Part shown: positions 37,573 through 46,227 of the stretch, piece by piece
Position numbering within the stretch: position 1 is the stretch's first letter
Layout of the letters: each line of letters opens with the position of its first letter
NCBI GenBank assembly: GCA_902800395.1
Contig: CADCEC010000003.1
Span: forward strand, 1 to 64,000
Direction: 5' to 3'
DNA: 64,000 bases
Source: an uncultured Bacteroidota bacterium
GTDB lineage: Bacteria; Bacteroidota; Bacteroidia; Bacteroidales; P3
Position numbers and translations under genes: made by a program
Notes under the pieces: generated by a model
The model's input: only the letters and a program-made list of their open reading frames with translations
Told to the model about the DNA's origin: nothing
The model's database searches: none

Positions 37573-38709
37573 TTAAGATTTTGATAGTAATTGCTCAAGA
37601 GTTAATTTCTTATCTGATTGATAAATAAAATAACCACTTCTATCAGCACTTTGCTCAATTCTTCTCAGAACAGAGTCTGTAACTTCTGCACGAACGATTT
37701 CTGGATATTTTTTAGCATTTTGAATAATCGGAAGGATATCTTTTGTTTCTTCACAGAGGAAGTATACACCAGCATACTTATTCCCTGTAATATGAGGTTC
37801 ATCAAAATCCCCAAACGCCACATCTATAACTCCTTTAAGAAAATCATAGTCGGTTGAAAGCTTTACCAAATCAGAACCAATAAAATCTCCTCCCATACGG
37901 GCACCTATCTCTATCACTCTTATATCGCCTTCCTTGGTAATCTTTAATTCCGCATGGGAGGCACCATATTGAATATGGAGTGCATCTAAAGCATTAAGGA
38001 CTATAGACTTTACCTTGGTCTTAATATCTTCAGGAAGTGAAGACGGTTGGTGGTGTTCCAACTCAACAAAATATGGAGCCTCGGTTGTTACCTTGTCGGT
38101 AATCTGAAGCACATAGTGTTTTCCTTTGAAAGAAATTGACTCAACACTGATTTCACGGCCTTCAATAAACTCCTCTATTACAGCCTTCTTTTGGAAAGAC
38201 TCTTTGCATGCTCTATTAATTGCCTCTTGTAAATCATCTCTCTTCAATACTTTCTCAACCCCCCTACTTCCAGAACGATCAGTAGGTTTCACGATGACAG
38301 GAAAACTGAAGGTATTTAGCATTTCCGGTATCTGCCCATCTGTTAAACAAAACTTTGGAGAAGGCACTCCGTAATCCATAAAGCACTGGCGCATCAAATA
38401 CTTATTGGTGGCAATCAGGGAATACTTATCAGGATTCCCAAGCAATCCCATCTTCTCTGCCACATAACATACCGTCAGAGTAGCGACATCGGATGCAATG
38501 GTAGTAATACCATCTATCTTCTCCTCCATACATACTTTCAGTATTGCATCCTTATCAACAGTAGAAATTGGGTAAAATTTATTGCACAAGTCTTTACATA
38601 CCGCACCCTCTTCCCAAGCAAAACAGATTGAGTATACCCCCAACTCTTTACATTTCTTCACAAGTGGCTGCTGCAAATAGCTAGCACCTATTATTGCAAG
38701 TTTCTTCAT
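37573..38709 (-). CDS. ATP-grasp enzyme
   Basis: A 378-residue ATP-grasp protein of the carbamoyl-phosphate-synthase-like type. Seen: 'KLAIIGASYLQQPLVKKC' (pre-ATP-grasp Rossmann-like start), 'PVIVKPTDRSGSRGVEKVL' (ATP-binding), 'VIEEFIEGREISVESISF', and 'IRVIEIGARMGGDFIGSDLV' (metal-binding). Such enzymes join a carboxylate to an amine; next to the formyltransferase it may add an amino acid or other acid to an amino sugar. Substrates unknown. Confidence 0.8.
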   Translation of the reverse strand: MKKLAIIGASYLQQPLVKKCKELGVYSICFAWEEGAVCKDLCNKFYPISTVDKDAILKVCMEEKIDGITTIASDVATLTVCYVAEKMGLLGNPDKYSLIATNKYLMRQCFMDYGVPSPKFCLTDGQIPEMLNTFSFPVIVKPTDRSGSRGVEKVLKRDDLQEAINRACKESFQKKAVIEEFIEGREISVESISFKGKHYVLQITDKVTTEAPYFVELEHHQPSSLPEDIKTKVKSIVLNALDALHIQYGASHAELKITKEGDIRVIEIGARMGGDFIGSDLVKLSTDYDFLKGVIDVAFGDFDEPHITGNKYAGVYFLCEETKDILPIIQNAKKYPEIVRAEVTDSVLRRIEQSADRSGYFIYQSDKKLTLEQLLSKS

Positions 38710-38725
38710 TCTACACTATAATTTA

Positions 38726-39649
38726 TCATTTCATCTCAGGATGTGTTATAGTCAAAGAATTAATATCCTCTTTCATTTCATCTATCACCTTTAGCAAGTA
38801 CTGACCGTACTGGTTCTTCAGCATGGGTTTTGCAAGTTCACGCATCTTCTCTTCGCTAATCCAACCGTTACGGTAGGCTATACCCTCCAAGCAGGCAACT
38901 TTCAAACCTTGGCGCTTTTCAATTACCTCTACGAAAGTAGAAGCCTCTGCCAAAGAATCATGGGTACCCGTATCTAGCCAAGCGAAGCCACGGCCAAACA
39001 CCTGAACTTTCAGTTCGCCATCTTTAAGAAACTCTTGGTTCACAGTTGTGATTTCAAGCTCTCCTCTTGCGCTAGGTTTGATAGTTTTTGCCACGTTCAC
39101 CACCTTGTTGGGATAGAAATATAGACCAACAACAGCGTAATTGCTTTTAGGCTCTTTGGGTTTTTCCTCTATGCTTAGGCAGTTGCCCTGTTTATCGAAT
39201 TCTGCTACACCATAGCGTTCAGGGTCACTCACCCAGTAGCCAAAGACAGTTGCCTTTTTGTTCTCTTCTGCATCCTTCACTGCATTTCGCAACAAAGCCG
39301 TGAAACCACTACCATAGAAAATGTTATCACCCAACACCAAGCAAGCAGAGTCGTTGCCAATGAACTTTTCACCAATAATGAAAGCTTGCGCCAGTCCATC
39401 AGGCGAAGGCTGCTCCGCATATTCAAAATTCACACCATAGTCTGAACCATCACCTAACAAGCGTTTGAATCCAGGAAGATCGAATGGAGTTGAGATAATG
39501 AGAATATCCCTAATCCCAGCAAGCATCAATGCACTGATGGGATAATACACCATAGGTTTATCATAAATAGGGAGCAGCTGTTTGCTTACGCCCTTGGTTA
39601 TGGGATAGAGGCGGGTTCCACTGCCGCCGGCTAATACGATTCCTTTCAT
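38726..39649 (-). CDS. rmlA: Glucose-1-phosphate thymidylyltransferase
   Basis: A 307-residue RmlA. The N-terminus '[20 protein letters not shown]' with '[20 protein letters not shown]' is almost invariant in the family, and '[17 protein letters not shown]' is the usual end signature. It makes dTDP-glucose for the dTDP-deoxysugar genes downstream. The next enzyme, RmlB, is not in the window and must be encoded elsewhere. Confidence 0.97.
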   Translation of the reverse strand: MKGIVLAGGSGTRLYPITKGVSKQLLPIYDKPMVYYPISALMLAGIRDILIISTPFDLPGFKRLLGDGSDYGVNFEYAEQPSPDGLAQAFIIGEKFIGNDSACLVLGDNIFYGSGFTALLRNAVKDAEENKKATVFGYWVSDPERYGVAEFDKQGNCLSIEEKPKEPKSNYAVVGLYFYPNKVVNVAKTIKPSARGELEITTVNQEFLKDGELKVQVFGRGFAWLDTGTHDSLAEASTFVEVIEKRQGLKVACLEGIAYRNGWISEEKMRELAKPMLKNQYGQYLLKVIDEMKEDINSLTITHPEMK

Positions 39650-39948
39650 CGCTATTTTTTTTTATTTGTGGACGGGTGGGGCTCGAACCCACTACGAAGC
39701 ATCCTATCACGTTCACTGCTAAACATCAATCATACGATATTTTTGCGTTTGGACCCGCCCAGGTTAGCTCCCGTCCACCTTAACAAAAATTTCTTCATAT
39801 CAATCATTTTTTTAAATTGGTTAAACAAGTTAACAATGCTCGCACATCCCAAGAAGTATTGAAAAAAGGACACGTCCTGGCAACCAAAAACATGGTATGA
39901 TATCAATCTAACAGCTACTAATAACCGCTTGAGCTATATGATTATAAA
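39650..39948. other. Intergenic region with tRNA-like element
   Basis: About 300 bp without a protein gene. On the minus strand, 39668-39778 can fold with tRNA-like ends (separate entry). Further upstream on the same strand, 39913-39935 forms a D-arm-like hairpin (AGCT, a loop containing GG, AGCT), but no matching anticodon or T-arm follows. A 'ggacacgtcc' palindrome lies between them. No Bacteroidetes promoter match was found here on the minus strand. Confidence 0.5.
39668..39778 (-). other. tRNA-like element with acceptor/T-arm ends
   Basis: On the minus strand the ends GTGGACGG and CCGTCCAC pair over 8 bp. Immediately inside the 3' end is a perfect T-arm: stem GTGGG/CCCAC around loop TTCGAGC, matching the tRNA T-loop consensus TTCRANY. 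Total length is about 111 nt. No clear D-stem, anticodon arm or encoded CCA was found; a UCA anticodon is absent, arguing against tRNA-Sec. It may be a decayed or atypical tRNA, or a tRNA-mimicking RNA. Confidence 0.4.
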
Positions 39949-40704
39949 TTAAATATGCTCCTCAAAACCTCTGAAGTGAACATTTAGTTCATGTAGGTGT
40001 TCCAGAAGTGTTCCGAGTGGAGTTCCTGCTGTCATCTTAGCGAAGGCATTGACATCCTTGGGGAAGCATTTTCCACCATAACCGAACTTTCCATCTGGAC
40101 CAGGAACATAGGTGTGGGTATCATTTATATAACCAGAAAGCAACACACCAGTATGTACCTTACGCCAGTCTGCGCCCATCTGCTCACAATACTCACGGCA
40201 TGCATTGAAATAGGTTACCTTATATGCACCAAACACATTGTGCATGTACTTGGTTAACTCTGCCTCCAGTGGTGTCATCACAGTGAACTTCTTGCCCACA
40301 AAAATCTTGGTAAGTAGCTCATGGGCACCAGTAAACACCATCGTCTGCTTCTTGAAGTCCTCGATGTGCGTACGCTCAGTCAGGAACTCTGGCATATAGT
40401 GTACCTTATGGCCAGTCTCCTTTGAGAGTCTGTCACTGGTGCCAGGGAGAATAGTAGTACGAACAAACACGGGCACATCAGGGAGTTTTGTGATAAGCTC
40501 CTTCATCAGGGTTAGATTCTGCGTACCGTCATCTTCTGTGGGAACATGAATCTGCAGGAATGCAATATCAATATTGCTCAGATCATCATTGTAACCCTTA
40601 GGAGGGTCGCTGATGAACAGTTTGCACTCTGGGTTGTTGTGTTCCAACCAATCTTTCAAGGCTCCACCTACGAAGCCACATCCAATAATTCCAACGTTAA
40701 TCAT
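39949..40704 (-). CDS. Short UDP-glucose/GDP-mannose dehydrogenase family protein
   Basis: Start chosen at ATG 40704 ('MINVGIIGCGFVGGALKDWL', Rossmann GxGxxG); the longer form begins in repeat sequence. A central helical domain follows, and the active-site Cys motif 'FGYGGKCFPKDVNAFAKM' is intact near residue 220. The protein ends about 30 residues later, so the C-terminal UDP-binding domain of normal ~400-residue enzymes is absent. It may be a specialised short form or a truncated relic; a full-length ugd gene is present at 52,722-54,173. Confidence 0.8.
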   Translation of the reverse strand: MINVGIIGCGFVGGALKDWLEHNNPECKLFISDPPKGYNDDLSNIDIAFLQIHVPTEDDGTQNLTLMKELITKLPDVPVFVRTTILPGTSDRLSKETGHKVHYMPEFLTERTHIEDFKKQTMVFTGAHELLTKIFVGKKFTVMTPLEAELTKYMHNVFGAYKVTYFNACREYCEQMGADWRKVHTGVLLSGYINDTHTYVPGPDGKFGYGGKCFPKDVNAFAKMTAGTPLGTLLEHLHELNVHFRGFEEHI

Positions 40705-40986
40705 GTTGTTTACTGTTTTTATTAATGCTGTTTTAATTATTTGTCTGAAAGTATGCCCGCTGGCTATTGCTTCGGCTCTGCCGCTTGGCTCAGTCAAGAA
40801 CCATTTTGAGAGACCAGTGGGCTAATCCGTCCTCTATATCTGGGGCCATCAAGCTGTGCGGAACTTATGGTTCAAGGTTCATGATTAATGGTTCACGATT
40901 AAGGATTCACGGTGAATGATATAGATATTGTTAGATATTAGAAGGAAGAAGGAAGAGGGAAGAGGGAAGAGGGAAAAGGGAAGAAG
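40705..40986. repeat. Repeat-rich intergenic region, left edge of defence island
   Basis: Holds an imperfect inverted repeat (GCCCGCTGG near 40,758 against CCAGTGGGC near 40,813), the left copy of the 63-bp direct repeat (40,867-40,929), and a run of 'ggaagaag/gggaagag' units to 40,985. No gene is supported. Confidence 0.7.
40867..40929 (+). repeat. 63-bp direct repeat, left copy
   Basis: Identical over 63 bp to 50,500-50,562 in the same orientation. The sequence has two internal halves beginning 'atggttca'. Together the two copies bracket 9.6 kb containing most of the putative defence genes. Confidence 0.95.
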
Positions 40987-41424
40987 TTATTTCTTCTTGT
41001 CGTCACTTTCTGAGTTTAGTTTCTTACAGCGGGTCACTAATATCTTCACTAATTCTTCAGCATCAGCATAAATGCTGGTATATTGCTTATCATCTAAATA
41101 TTTATTACGATGAAGTAAATCTATCCAATATAAAGATTCTCGAACTTCCTTTAGCGCAATGAAACTCTTTGACTTGAAATCTGCTTTGCTTATTGCATTT
41201 GTCGCCTCGGCGTTATTTGCTCCCACAGAAGTTCCTGCTCTCAACAACTGGTTGCTCAAGTTGGCCACAGCAAGAAGCTGAATCGGAATGCGTCCCCCGC
41301 CATCTTTCTTACTTCTTCCATCTTCCTTCTTACATGCCTCCGCCAGGAGGTAATCGTTCAACTTAATCACCCTGTCGCCAAATGCCATGCATTTTTCTTG
41401 GATGGCGTCACCTATTTCGCTCAT
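40987..41424 (-). CDS. Four-helix-bundle protein (23S rRNA IVS-encoded type)
   Basis: A 145-residue protein from ATG 41424 ('MSEIGDAIQEKCMAFGDRVI'). The family core is clear: 'NLSNQLLRAGTSVGANNAEA' and 'KADFKSKSFIALKEVRESLYWIDLL'. These small proteins are common in Bacteroidetes and were first noticed in 23S rRNA intervening sequences; their role is unknown. Between helix 1 and helix 2 there is an unusual low-complexity insert 'KKEDGRSKKDGGGR' whose DNA resembles the GGAAGA-type repeats flanking the gene. Upstream in-frame residues are also repeat-encoded, so the shorter start is preferred. Confidence 0.8.
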   Translation of the reverse strand: MSEIGDAIQEKCMAFGDRVIKLNDYLLAEACKKEDGRSKKDGGGRIPIQLLAVANLSNQLLRAGTSVGANNAEATNAISKADFKSKSFIALKEVRESLYWIDLLHRNKYLDDKQYTSIYADAEELVKILVTRCKKLNSESDDKKK

Positions 41425-41476
41425 TACTTCGCTCGATGTTAGATGGAAGAAGTTAGATGGAAGATGGAAGATATTA

Positions 41477-41501
41477 GATGTAAATGTTATTCCGTCACTC
41501 C
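41477..41501 (+). repeat. 25-bp direct repeat, left copy
   Basis: Identical to 50,451-50,475 and in the same orientation. In the right copy it lies 24 bp before the 63-bp repeat, whereas here the order is reversed and about 550 bp apart, so the two edges were rearranged. Confidence 0.85.
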
Positions 41502-41560
41502 CCCCTACCCTTTTGAGGGAATAGCTGAGGATAAAGACCATAATGTCATGATTATTTTAA

Positions 41561-42403
41561 TTATGCATTTACACCACCATTTATTGGTTTAATTGTTTTT
41601 GCATAAACCTTCGCTTCTTCTATAGTAAAAATAGGAGAATCATTAAGCGCTTTCACAAACACTGTGTGCCAGTCGTTAGGGCCTCTTCTTTTCAAATGCG
41701 TTTTATACTCTTTTTGAAGTAAAAAATTGAGTATGTCTTCTGTAATATCATCAATGCCTGAAAGCAAATCGGAAAGCATCCCGTTTGTTTCACGATATAA
41801 ACGACGATATAACTTCACTACACCAACCTGCTTGTTAATTTTGTCAGCAAGAGCCTTATCACTTATCACTGCCTCGTTAATGCTAAACTTCCAACTCATT
41901 CTGTGAGTTCTAGGGTTTGAGTGAATGGTAATGACAAAAAATGGCACATCTTTAATGGAATGATCATAATACGGATGAACAAATCCATGCGGGTCTTTAT
42001 CCCTTTTCTTATTGTTACATACTCCACAAACAGGGACCAAATTCAATCTTGAAACCGACATCGTTTTAAAATCAGAGCGAGGTGACTGATGATCTAATTG
42101 CGACGGAGGCTGGATACCACACATTGGACAGGTGTCAACCATCTTCATCAAAGCCTTACGGATAAAATATAACTTCTGATTCTCGTAAGTGATACCAAAC
42201 AAGTCGTGCAATTTGTTTTTTTTGCTTTCCTCCAATTCATCTTCCCACTCTTGCTGCATTTGGCCTCCATTATTATCATAACGTTGATAAATACTTGCCA
42301 AGATGGCTCCATCGTCATTATCAAGAACGCCACCACTCTCAGCTATCACTTTTGCGATATCAGATATAGCATCTTCAAGAAGAGGTTTCTCTAGTATCCA
42401 CAT
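41561..42403 (-). CDS. ptuB: HNH nuclease, Septu PtuB-like
   Basis: A 280-residue HNH protein. The zinc/active-site module reads 'TCPMCG' (Cys92, Cys95), 'QLDHQSPRSDF' (His105), and 'LVPVCGVCNNKKRDKDP' (Cys126, Cys129, Asn130). It follows an SMC-like ATPase by 2 bp, the gene pair that defines Septu-type phage defence: the ATPase complex is thought to release or direct the HNH nuclease. The ~130 residues after the HNH motif are unfamiliar. Confidence 0.78.
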   Translation of the reverse strand: MWILEKPLLEDAISDIAKVIAESGGVLDNDDGAILASIYQRYDNNGGQMQQEWEDELEESKKNKLHDLFGITYENQKLYFIRKALMKMVDTCPMCGIQPPSQLDHQSPRSDFKTMSVSRLNLVPVCGVCNNKKRDKDPHGFVHPYYDHSIKDVPFFVITIHSNPRTHRMSWKFSINEAVISDKALADKINKQVGVVKLYRRLYRETNGMLSDLLSGIDDITEDILNFLLQKEYKTHLKRRGPNDWHTVFVKALNDSPIFTIEEAKVYAKTIKPINGGVNA

Positions 42404-42405
42404 AA

Positions 42406-44118
42406 TTAATCGATTTGGGGATTATGGTAAAGATTCACCAAAAAAGAAGCCATTTGACAGCTTAATGTTTCACACCCTAACCTTTCTTGAAATACATGTA
42501 TCATCTCTTCCTCATCTTTACAGTTTTTGCATTGCCACTTCTCGAATAGCTTTTCAAAAGTCTTATGGAACAAACTCACATCACTATTTAAACGAAACAC
42601 AAGGTTGTTGATATAGCCAAAATTCTCGCCATAAGTCTCAGTTTCAGGATGCTTTATCACAATCGATCCCCCATTTTGCCGAATCACATAAACATTTCTT
42701 GAAAATAGTTCCTGCAATATTACCGGAGAATGAGTTGCTATAAGCATAACACTATGTGTGCGACGAATAGCTTCCCTAATATGATTCATCATAAAAGAAA
42801 GCATCGGTGGATGAAGATGATTTTCTGGCTCATCGAAAAGCAACAAACTGTTATCTTCGTTGTATGCATAAATATGACTCATTGTGTGAAGGAAAAACTT
42901 GATGCCTGTAGAATATTTAAGGAAGGCATCCACATAATCTATCCTTTCGAATGGATCATAATTAAAAACTGGCTCTATTTCAGAAAATATATCAGGAAGT
43001 ATCTCTTTGCAGTCGCTGCCCAATTTTTTCCACAACATTGTTGTTTCATCACTCCGATAAATTAAATATAAAGCATCCTCAAATTCACGTGCCAGCCTCT
43101 CAACTGATTTAAGTATAATACGAGGCATACGTTCTTCCTTGACAAGTATGTAATCTTTTTTTTCTTCTTCCTTATCAATATTTTTCTGTGTTTCTTCTAT
43201 AAGGAGTTGTATTTCTTGGCTTACATCGCGAACTCCGCAATATACAAAACGACCTTCCCTATTTGCCACACCCTCCGCCATCAACTTATAATCGGAAAGC
43301 GTACTACCTGGAAACATAAAATTGTCGAACGCACTGTAGGAGAACATGAAAAGCTTTGAAATACCAACATCCATTGGTTCAACTTTCACAATGTCTTTCA
43401 TTAAGAAACGCTCTGTTGGTGAAAGATACAACAACTTAGCCAGTTGATAAAGAAATGTGCTTTTGCCGCAACCGTTTTGACCAATGAATGCTATAACCCC
43501 GTGGGGCACCATATCTACGCCAACAGCGTCCGGTATAGGCGTAAAATCCAATTCTATCTCATTACCCGACTTAACATAGTTGACAGCAAGTTTCTTTTTC
43601 TCCAAATCATAGAATGCGGCCTCATTATAGATAAGCTGCTTGCCTTTCCTGAGAATATAATGGTCAATATGTGTGTCGCGCAACAAAGAGGAAGTAAAGC
43701 ATTTGTCAGCGGAGTATTCTGAGTAACGTGGATCCTCAGCATCAAACATCATCCTCAGCGCCGTAGCAAACTCAAGCCTTAAATCTTGAGATTCGAGCAA
43801 ATGTACAATTGACTGATAAAGTTCCAAAGAAAATGAAATGGAGACAAAATTATCCGGTAACTGAGAAAAAACGCCTCCTTTATCTTGATAAAGCGACTTC
43901 AAAAGGGAAGAATCCATTGTTGTCTGCCCTTTTTTCATTATCTTTATATAACCAAGATAACGTGTTCCCTTTCTAATCAACTTACTTGTGGCATGAACAT
44001 GATATGTGGTACGATATGAATAATCGTTCCAATAATCATACTCAAGAAGAAAGTCAACCTTATTATCATCAAAATAACCAGCATTTTGATGACAATTATC
44101 TATTACTTTGAATAGCAT
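42406..44118 (-). CDS. ptuA: AAA/ABC-type ATPase, Septu PtuA-like
   Basis: A 570-residue ATPase. Walker A 'FIGQNGCGKST' at ~211-221, Walker B 'SLLLFDEPENHLHP' near 430 and the following 'VMLIATHSPVILQELF' (His switch) are clear. About 200 residues precede Walker A, which is unusual for plain AAA_21 proteins. With the adjoining HNH gene it matches the Septu arrangement, presumed to be cytoplasmic anti-phage. Assignment to a named Septu subtype cannot be made by eye. Confidence 0.75.
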   Translation of the reverse strand: MLFKVIDNCHQNAGYFDDNKVDFLLEYDYWNDYSYRTTYHVHATSKLIRKGTRYLGYIKIMKKGQTTMDSSLLKSLYQDKGGVFSQLPDNFVSISFSLELYQSIVHLLESQDLRLEFATALRMMFDAEDPRYSEYSADKCFTSSLLRDTHIDHYILRKGKQLIYNEAAFYDLEKKKLAVNYVKSGNEIELDFTPIPDAVGVDMVPHGVIAFIGQNGCGKSTFLYQLAKLLYLSPTERFLMKDIVKVEPMDVGISKLFMFSYSAFDNFMFPGSTLSDYKLMAEGVANREGRFVYCGVRDVSQEIQLLIEETQKNIDKEEEKKDYILVKEERMPRIILKSVERLAREFEDALYLIYRSDETTMLWKKLGSDCKEILPDIFSEIEPVFNYDPFERIDYVDAFLKYSTGIKFFLHTMSHIYAYNEDNSLLLFDEPENHLHPPMLSFMMNHIREAIRRTHSVMLIATHSPVILQELFSRNVYVIRQNGGSIVIKHPETETYGENFGYINNLVFRLNSDVSLFHKTFEKLFEKWQCKNCKDEEEMIHVFQERLGCETLSCQMASFLVNLYHNPQID

Positions 44119-44137
44119 AACCTTTTATCTTCAACAA

Positions 44138-46186
44138 TCAATTTGCCGGTAAGCCCAATTTGTCAAAGAATGCCCTATTTCTTTCTTTTGATCTTTGAAC
44201 TATTGCATCAAAAGATAAGACTTCAATATATGCATTCTTTTTACTGTGATATCTATAGTATCCTAATCTATCAGATGACTCATGCAAATCCTCGCTGTCG
44301 CATATTTCCTTTAATGTTTGAGTCAAATCTGCTATAATATAACAAAAAGCAGGTGCATTAGTCATAGCAGTAATAGGTCGCCCATCATCTGTTTTCGCTT
44401 TCCCCTCTCGTATCAAATCTATATAACGAAGCACCTGTTTTATAGGATTTGAATCAGGTGTGTCTTCTTTAAAGTCATTTCGCATCGGACGCTTAAACTC
44501 AACAATTGTTATAGTTGGCAAACTGGATGATATCCCCTTTTCATTCACTAGAATAGACCCATCAAAGAAGCGCCATAAAGCCAAATCCGGTTCCTTGCCC
44601 GACTGAGACTCTGTAGTAGGCATAGATTTCAAAGACTTATCTGATGCCATGAAATTATGAAATGCAAGTCTTTCATCCAAAAGCCACAGATTAGCATCAT
44701 CTATTGAAACCTCGTCACTCGTCTTTATCATTGGCATAACAAGTCGATGAATAACACTCTCCTTAGAGTATTTGTCATCATCTTGCAGTTTAAGTGCCTT
44801 TTCAAACAAATCAATTACAACACGACGATGACTTACATAACTAGCCAAGTCTGACTGTTTGAGCTCTGCTGCTGATTGCATGTATTTGTCAAGACGGTGC
44901 TTATAATCGTCCAAGTCATCAACATCGGGATGCGACATGAGTTCATAACCCTCAGATATAGTCTCTTTTTCCAATTGATAGAGCTTATCATGAAGTTTCA
45001 ACTCCAAAGCCTTGTCAGAAATCTCAGGGTCAATGTCCTTTTCCTCATCGGTCATTCGATAGACGACTGAACGGTAGCGAGGCGACTGATTGGCCACAAA
45101 ATCATCGATACGTTCTTTTGCTTGCTGACGTTTTACAACAAGGTACGGCTCCAAATACTCTTTTATCTTTGGGAGAATAGAACCTCTGATTTCAGACATA
45201 TAAATCACATCAGGATAATTAATCGTTCCTGGATTCTCTTCAATGTTGAATTGCAACCTCTCTGTTGAAACATTATCATTAAGATATTGTGAAGTAACAA
45301 GACAGGTATAATAAAACTCTAAATCTCCATCCTTCAACACACCACCAACACTTGGAACATAGTTTTTCAAGGGTTCCTTAAGAACAAGTCTTGAAGCAGC
45401 TCCATAACAGATATTATTACTTAATTCTGCGTTTTTCTTAATGCGAATATGTGTAATGTCAAAATCGACGTTCTTTACCCTTACCGTATCAGAAGTGCTA
45501 TTATCCTGTAGAAACTCATCTTTCACATAATCAAGGTTGGACGAATCTTCGCCATCAATAATTGATATTCGGGGTGCTCCTCCTTCTCGAACAAAATACC
45601 AAAGACAATGTTCAACCAACTTCTTGGCTATTGTATCCGTTTTCTTTGGCATGCTATCATAATAGTCCTTCTTTACTAAACAAAGCTCAACCTTTGTTCC
45701 AATAGCAGAATTGTCATCTACATCTACCAAAGAGTGTTCAGAAATACCTCTATTGGAAAAGATGAATGACCGACTTTGCTGATTATTATCGTTTTTGAAA
45801 ACGCTACTTATCTTGACAGAGCTAAAAGCCTTCAACCAAAGTAAACGACCTACACCTTTGCAACCCTTTGATGCTTTATAGGTTGAATCGAGGAACTGAA
45901 ATGATTCATAATTAGCCTCGTTCATGCCAATACCATTATCCTCAACAACAAAGCCTGTAATTGGAGATTGTGAACCATCAGTAGTTTGTTGCGCAGAACG
46001 GACGAAAAAAACTTTTATTGACGCATCATCTATAGTAAAGTTCTCGTCAGATTCAATGCGTTCGTCAATAGCATGAATAGAGTTCACCACTGCTTCGAAC
46101 AAAGGGAACAATACGTCAGATTTAGGAAGATTGGTGTTTCTAAGTCTGCCTTCTAAACTCGTTTTTAAATTCATTATGCTATTCAT
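44138..46186 (-). CDS. GHKL (HSP90-like) ATPase
   Basis: A 682-residue protein with a GHKL ATPase at the N-terminus: N-box 'LFEAVVNSIHAID' (Glu31, Asn35), G1 'VVEDNGIGM' (Asp83), and G2 'KGCKGVGRLLWLKAF'. The rest includes a charged helical part ~380-480 and a C-terminal region with 'SGKEPDLALWRF' followed by 'ITIVEFKRPMRND', a D...E-x-K pattern like a PD-(D/E)XK nuclease fold (Asp, then Glu-Phe-Lys). So it may be an ATPase-nuclease fusion. It lies 41 bp after the PIN-like gene. Confidence 0.75.
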   Translation of the reverse strand: MNSIMNLKTSLEGRLRNTNLPKSDVLFPLFEAVVNSIHAIDERIESDENFTIDDASIKVFFVRSAQQTTDGSQSPITGFVVEDNGIGMNEANYESFQFLDSTYKASKGCKGVGRLLWLKAFSSVKISSVFKNDNNQQSRSFIFSNRGISEHSLVDVDDNSAIGTKVELCLVKKDYYDSMPKKTDTIAKKLVEHCLWYFVREGGAPRISIIDGEDSSNLDYVKDEFLQDNSTSDTVRVKNVDFDITHIRIKKNAELSNNICYGAASRLVLKEPLKNYVPSVGGVLKDGDLEFYYTCLVTSQYLNDNVSTERLQFNIEENPGTINYPDVIYMSEIRGSILPKIKEYLEPYLVVKRQQAKERIDDFVANQSPRYRSVVYRMTDEEKDIDPEISDKALELKLHDKLYQLEKETISEGYELMSHPDVDDLDDYKHRLDKYMQSAAELKQSDLASYVSHRRVVIDLFEKALKLQDDDKYSKESVIHRLVMPMIKTSDEVSIDDANLWLLDERLAFHNFMASDKSLKSMPTTESQSGKEPDLALWRFFDGSILVNEKGISSSLPTITIVEFKRPMRNDFKEDTPDSNPIKQVLRYIDLIREGKAKTDDGRPITAMTNAPAFCYIIADLTQTLKEICDSEDLHESSDRLGYYRYHSKKNAYIEVLSFDAIVQRSKERNRAFFDKLGLPAN

Positions 46187-46227
46187 ACGGTTAGCATCTT
46201 TTCTTTACCCATAATTGTTTGATGATT

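Noticed and set aside
39738..39745. TATTTTTG as a plus-strand promoter
   Set aside because: Lies within the tRNA-like element, has no -33 TTTG at the right distance and faces no plus-strand gene.
39668..39778. tRNA-Sec (selC) interpretation of the tRNA-like element
   Set aside because: The 8-bp acceptor and long length fit, but there is no UCA anticodon and no convincing 6-bp D-stem.
39740..39778. Integron attC site
   Set aside because: The paired ends lack proper R'/L' core sites (no GTTRRRY) and no integrase or cassette array is present.
39913..39935. D-arm-like hairpin as start of a normal tRNA
   Set aside because: The following bases form no anticodon stem and no TTCRANY T-loop, so it is at most a remnant.
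40930..40986. Regular A/G repeat that might suggest a CRISPR array
   Set aside because: Units of about 7-9 bp without unique spacers; simple tandem repeat. No CRISPR array or cas gene was found in the window.
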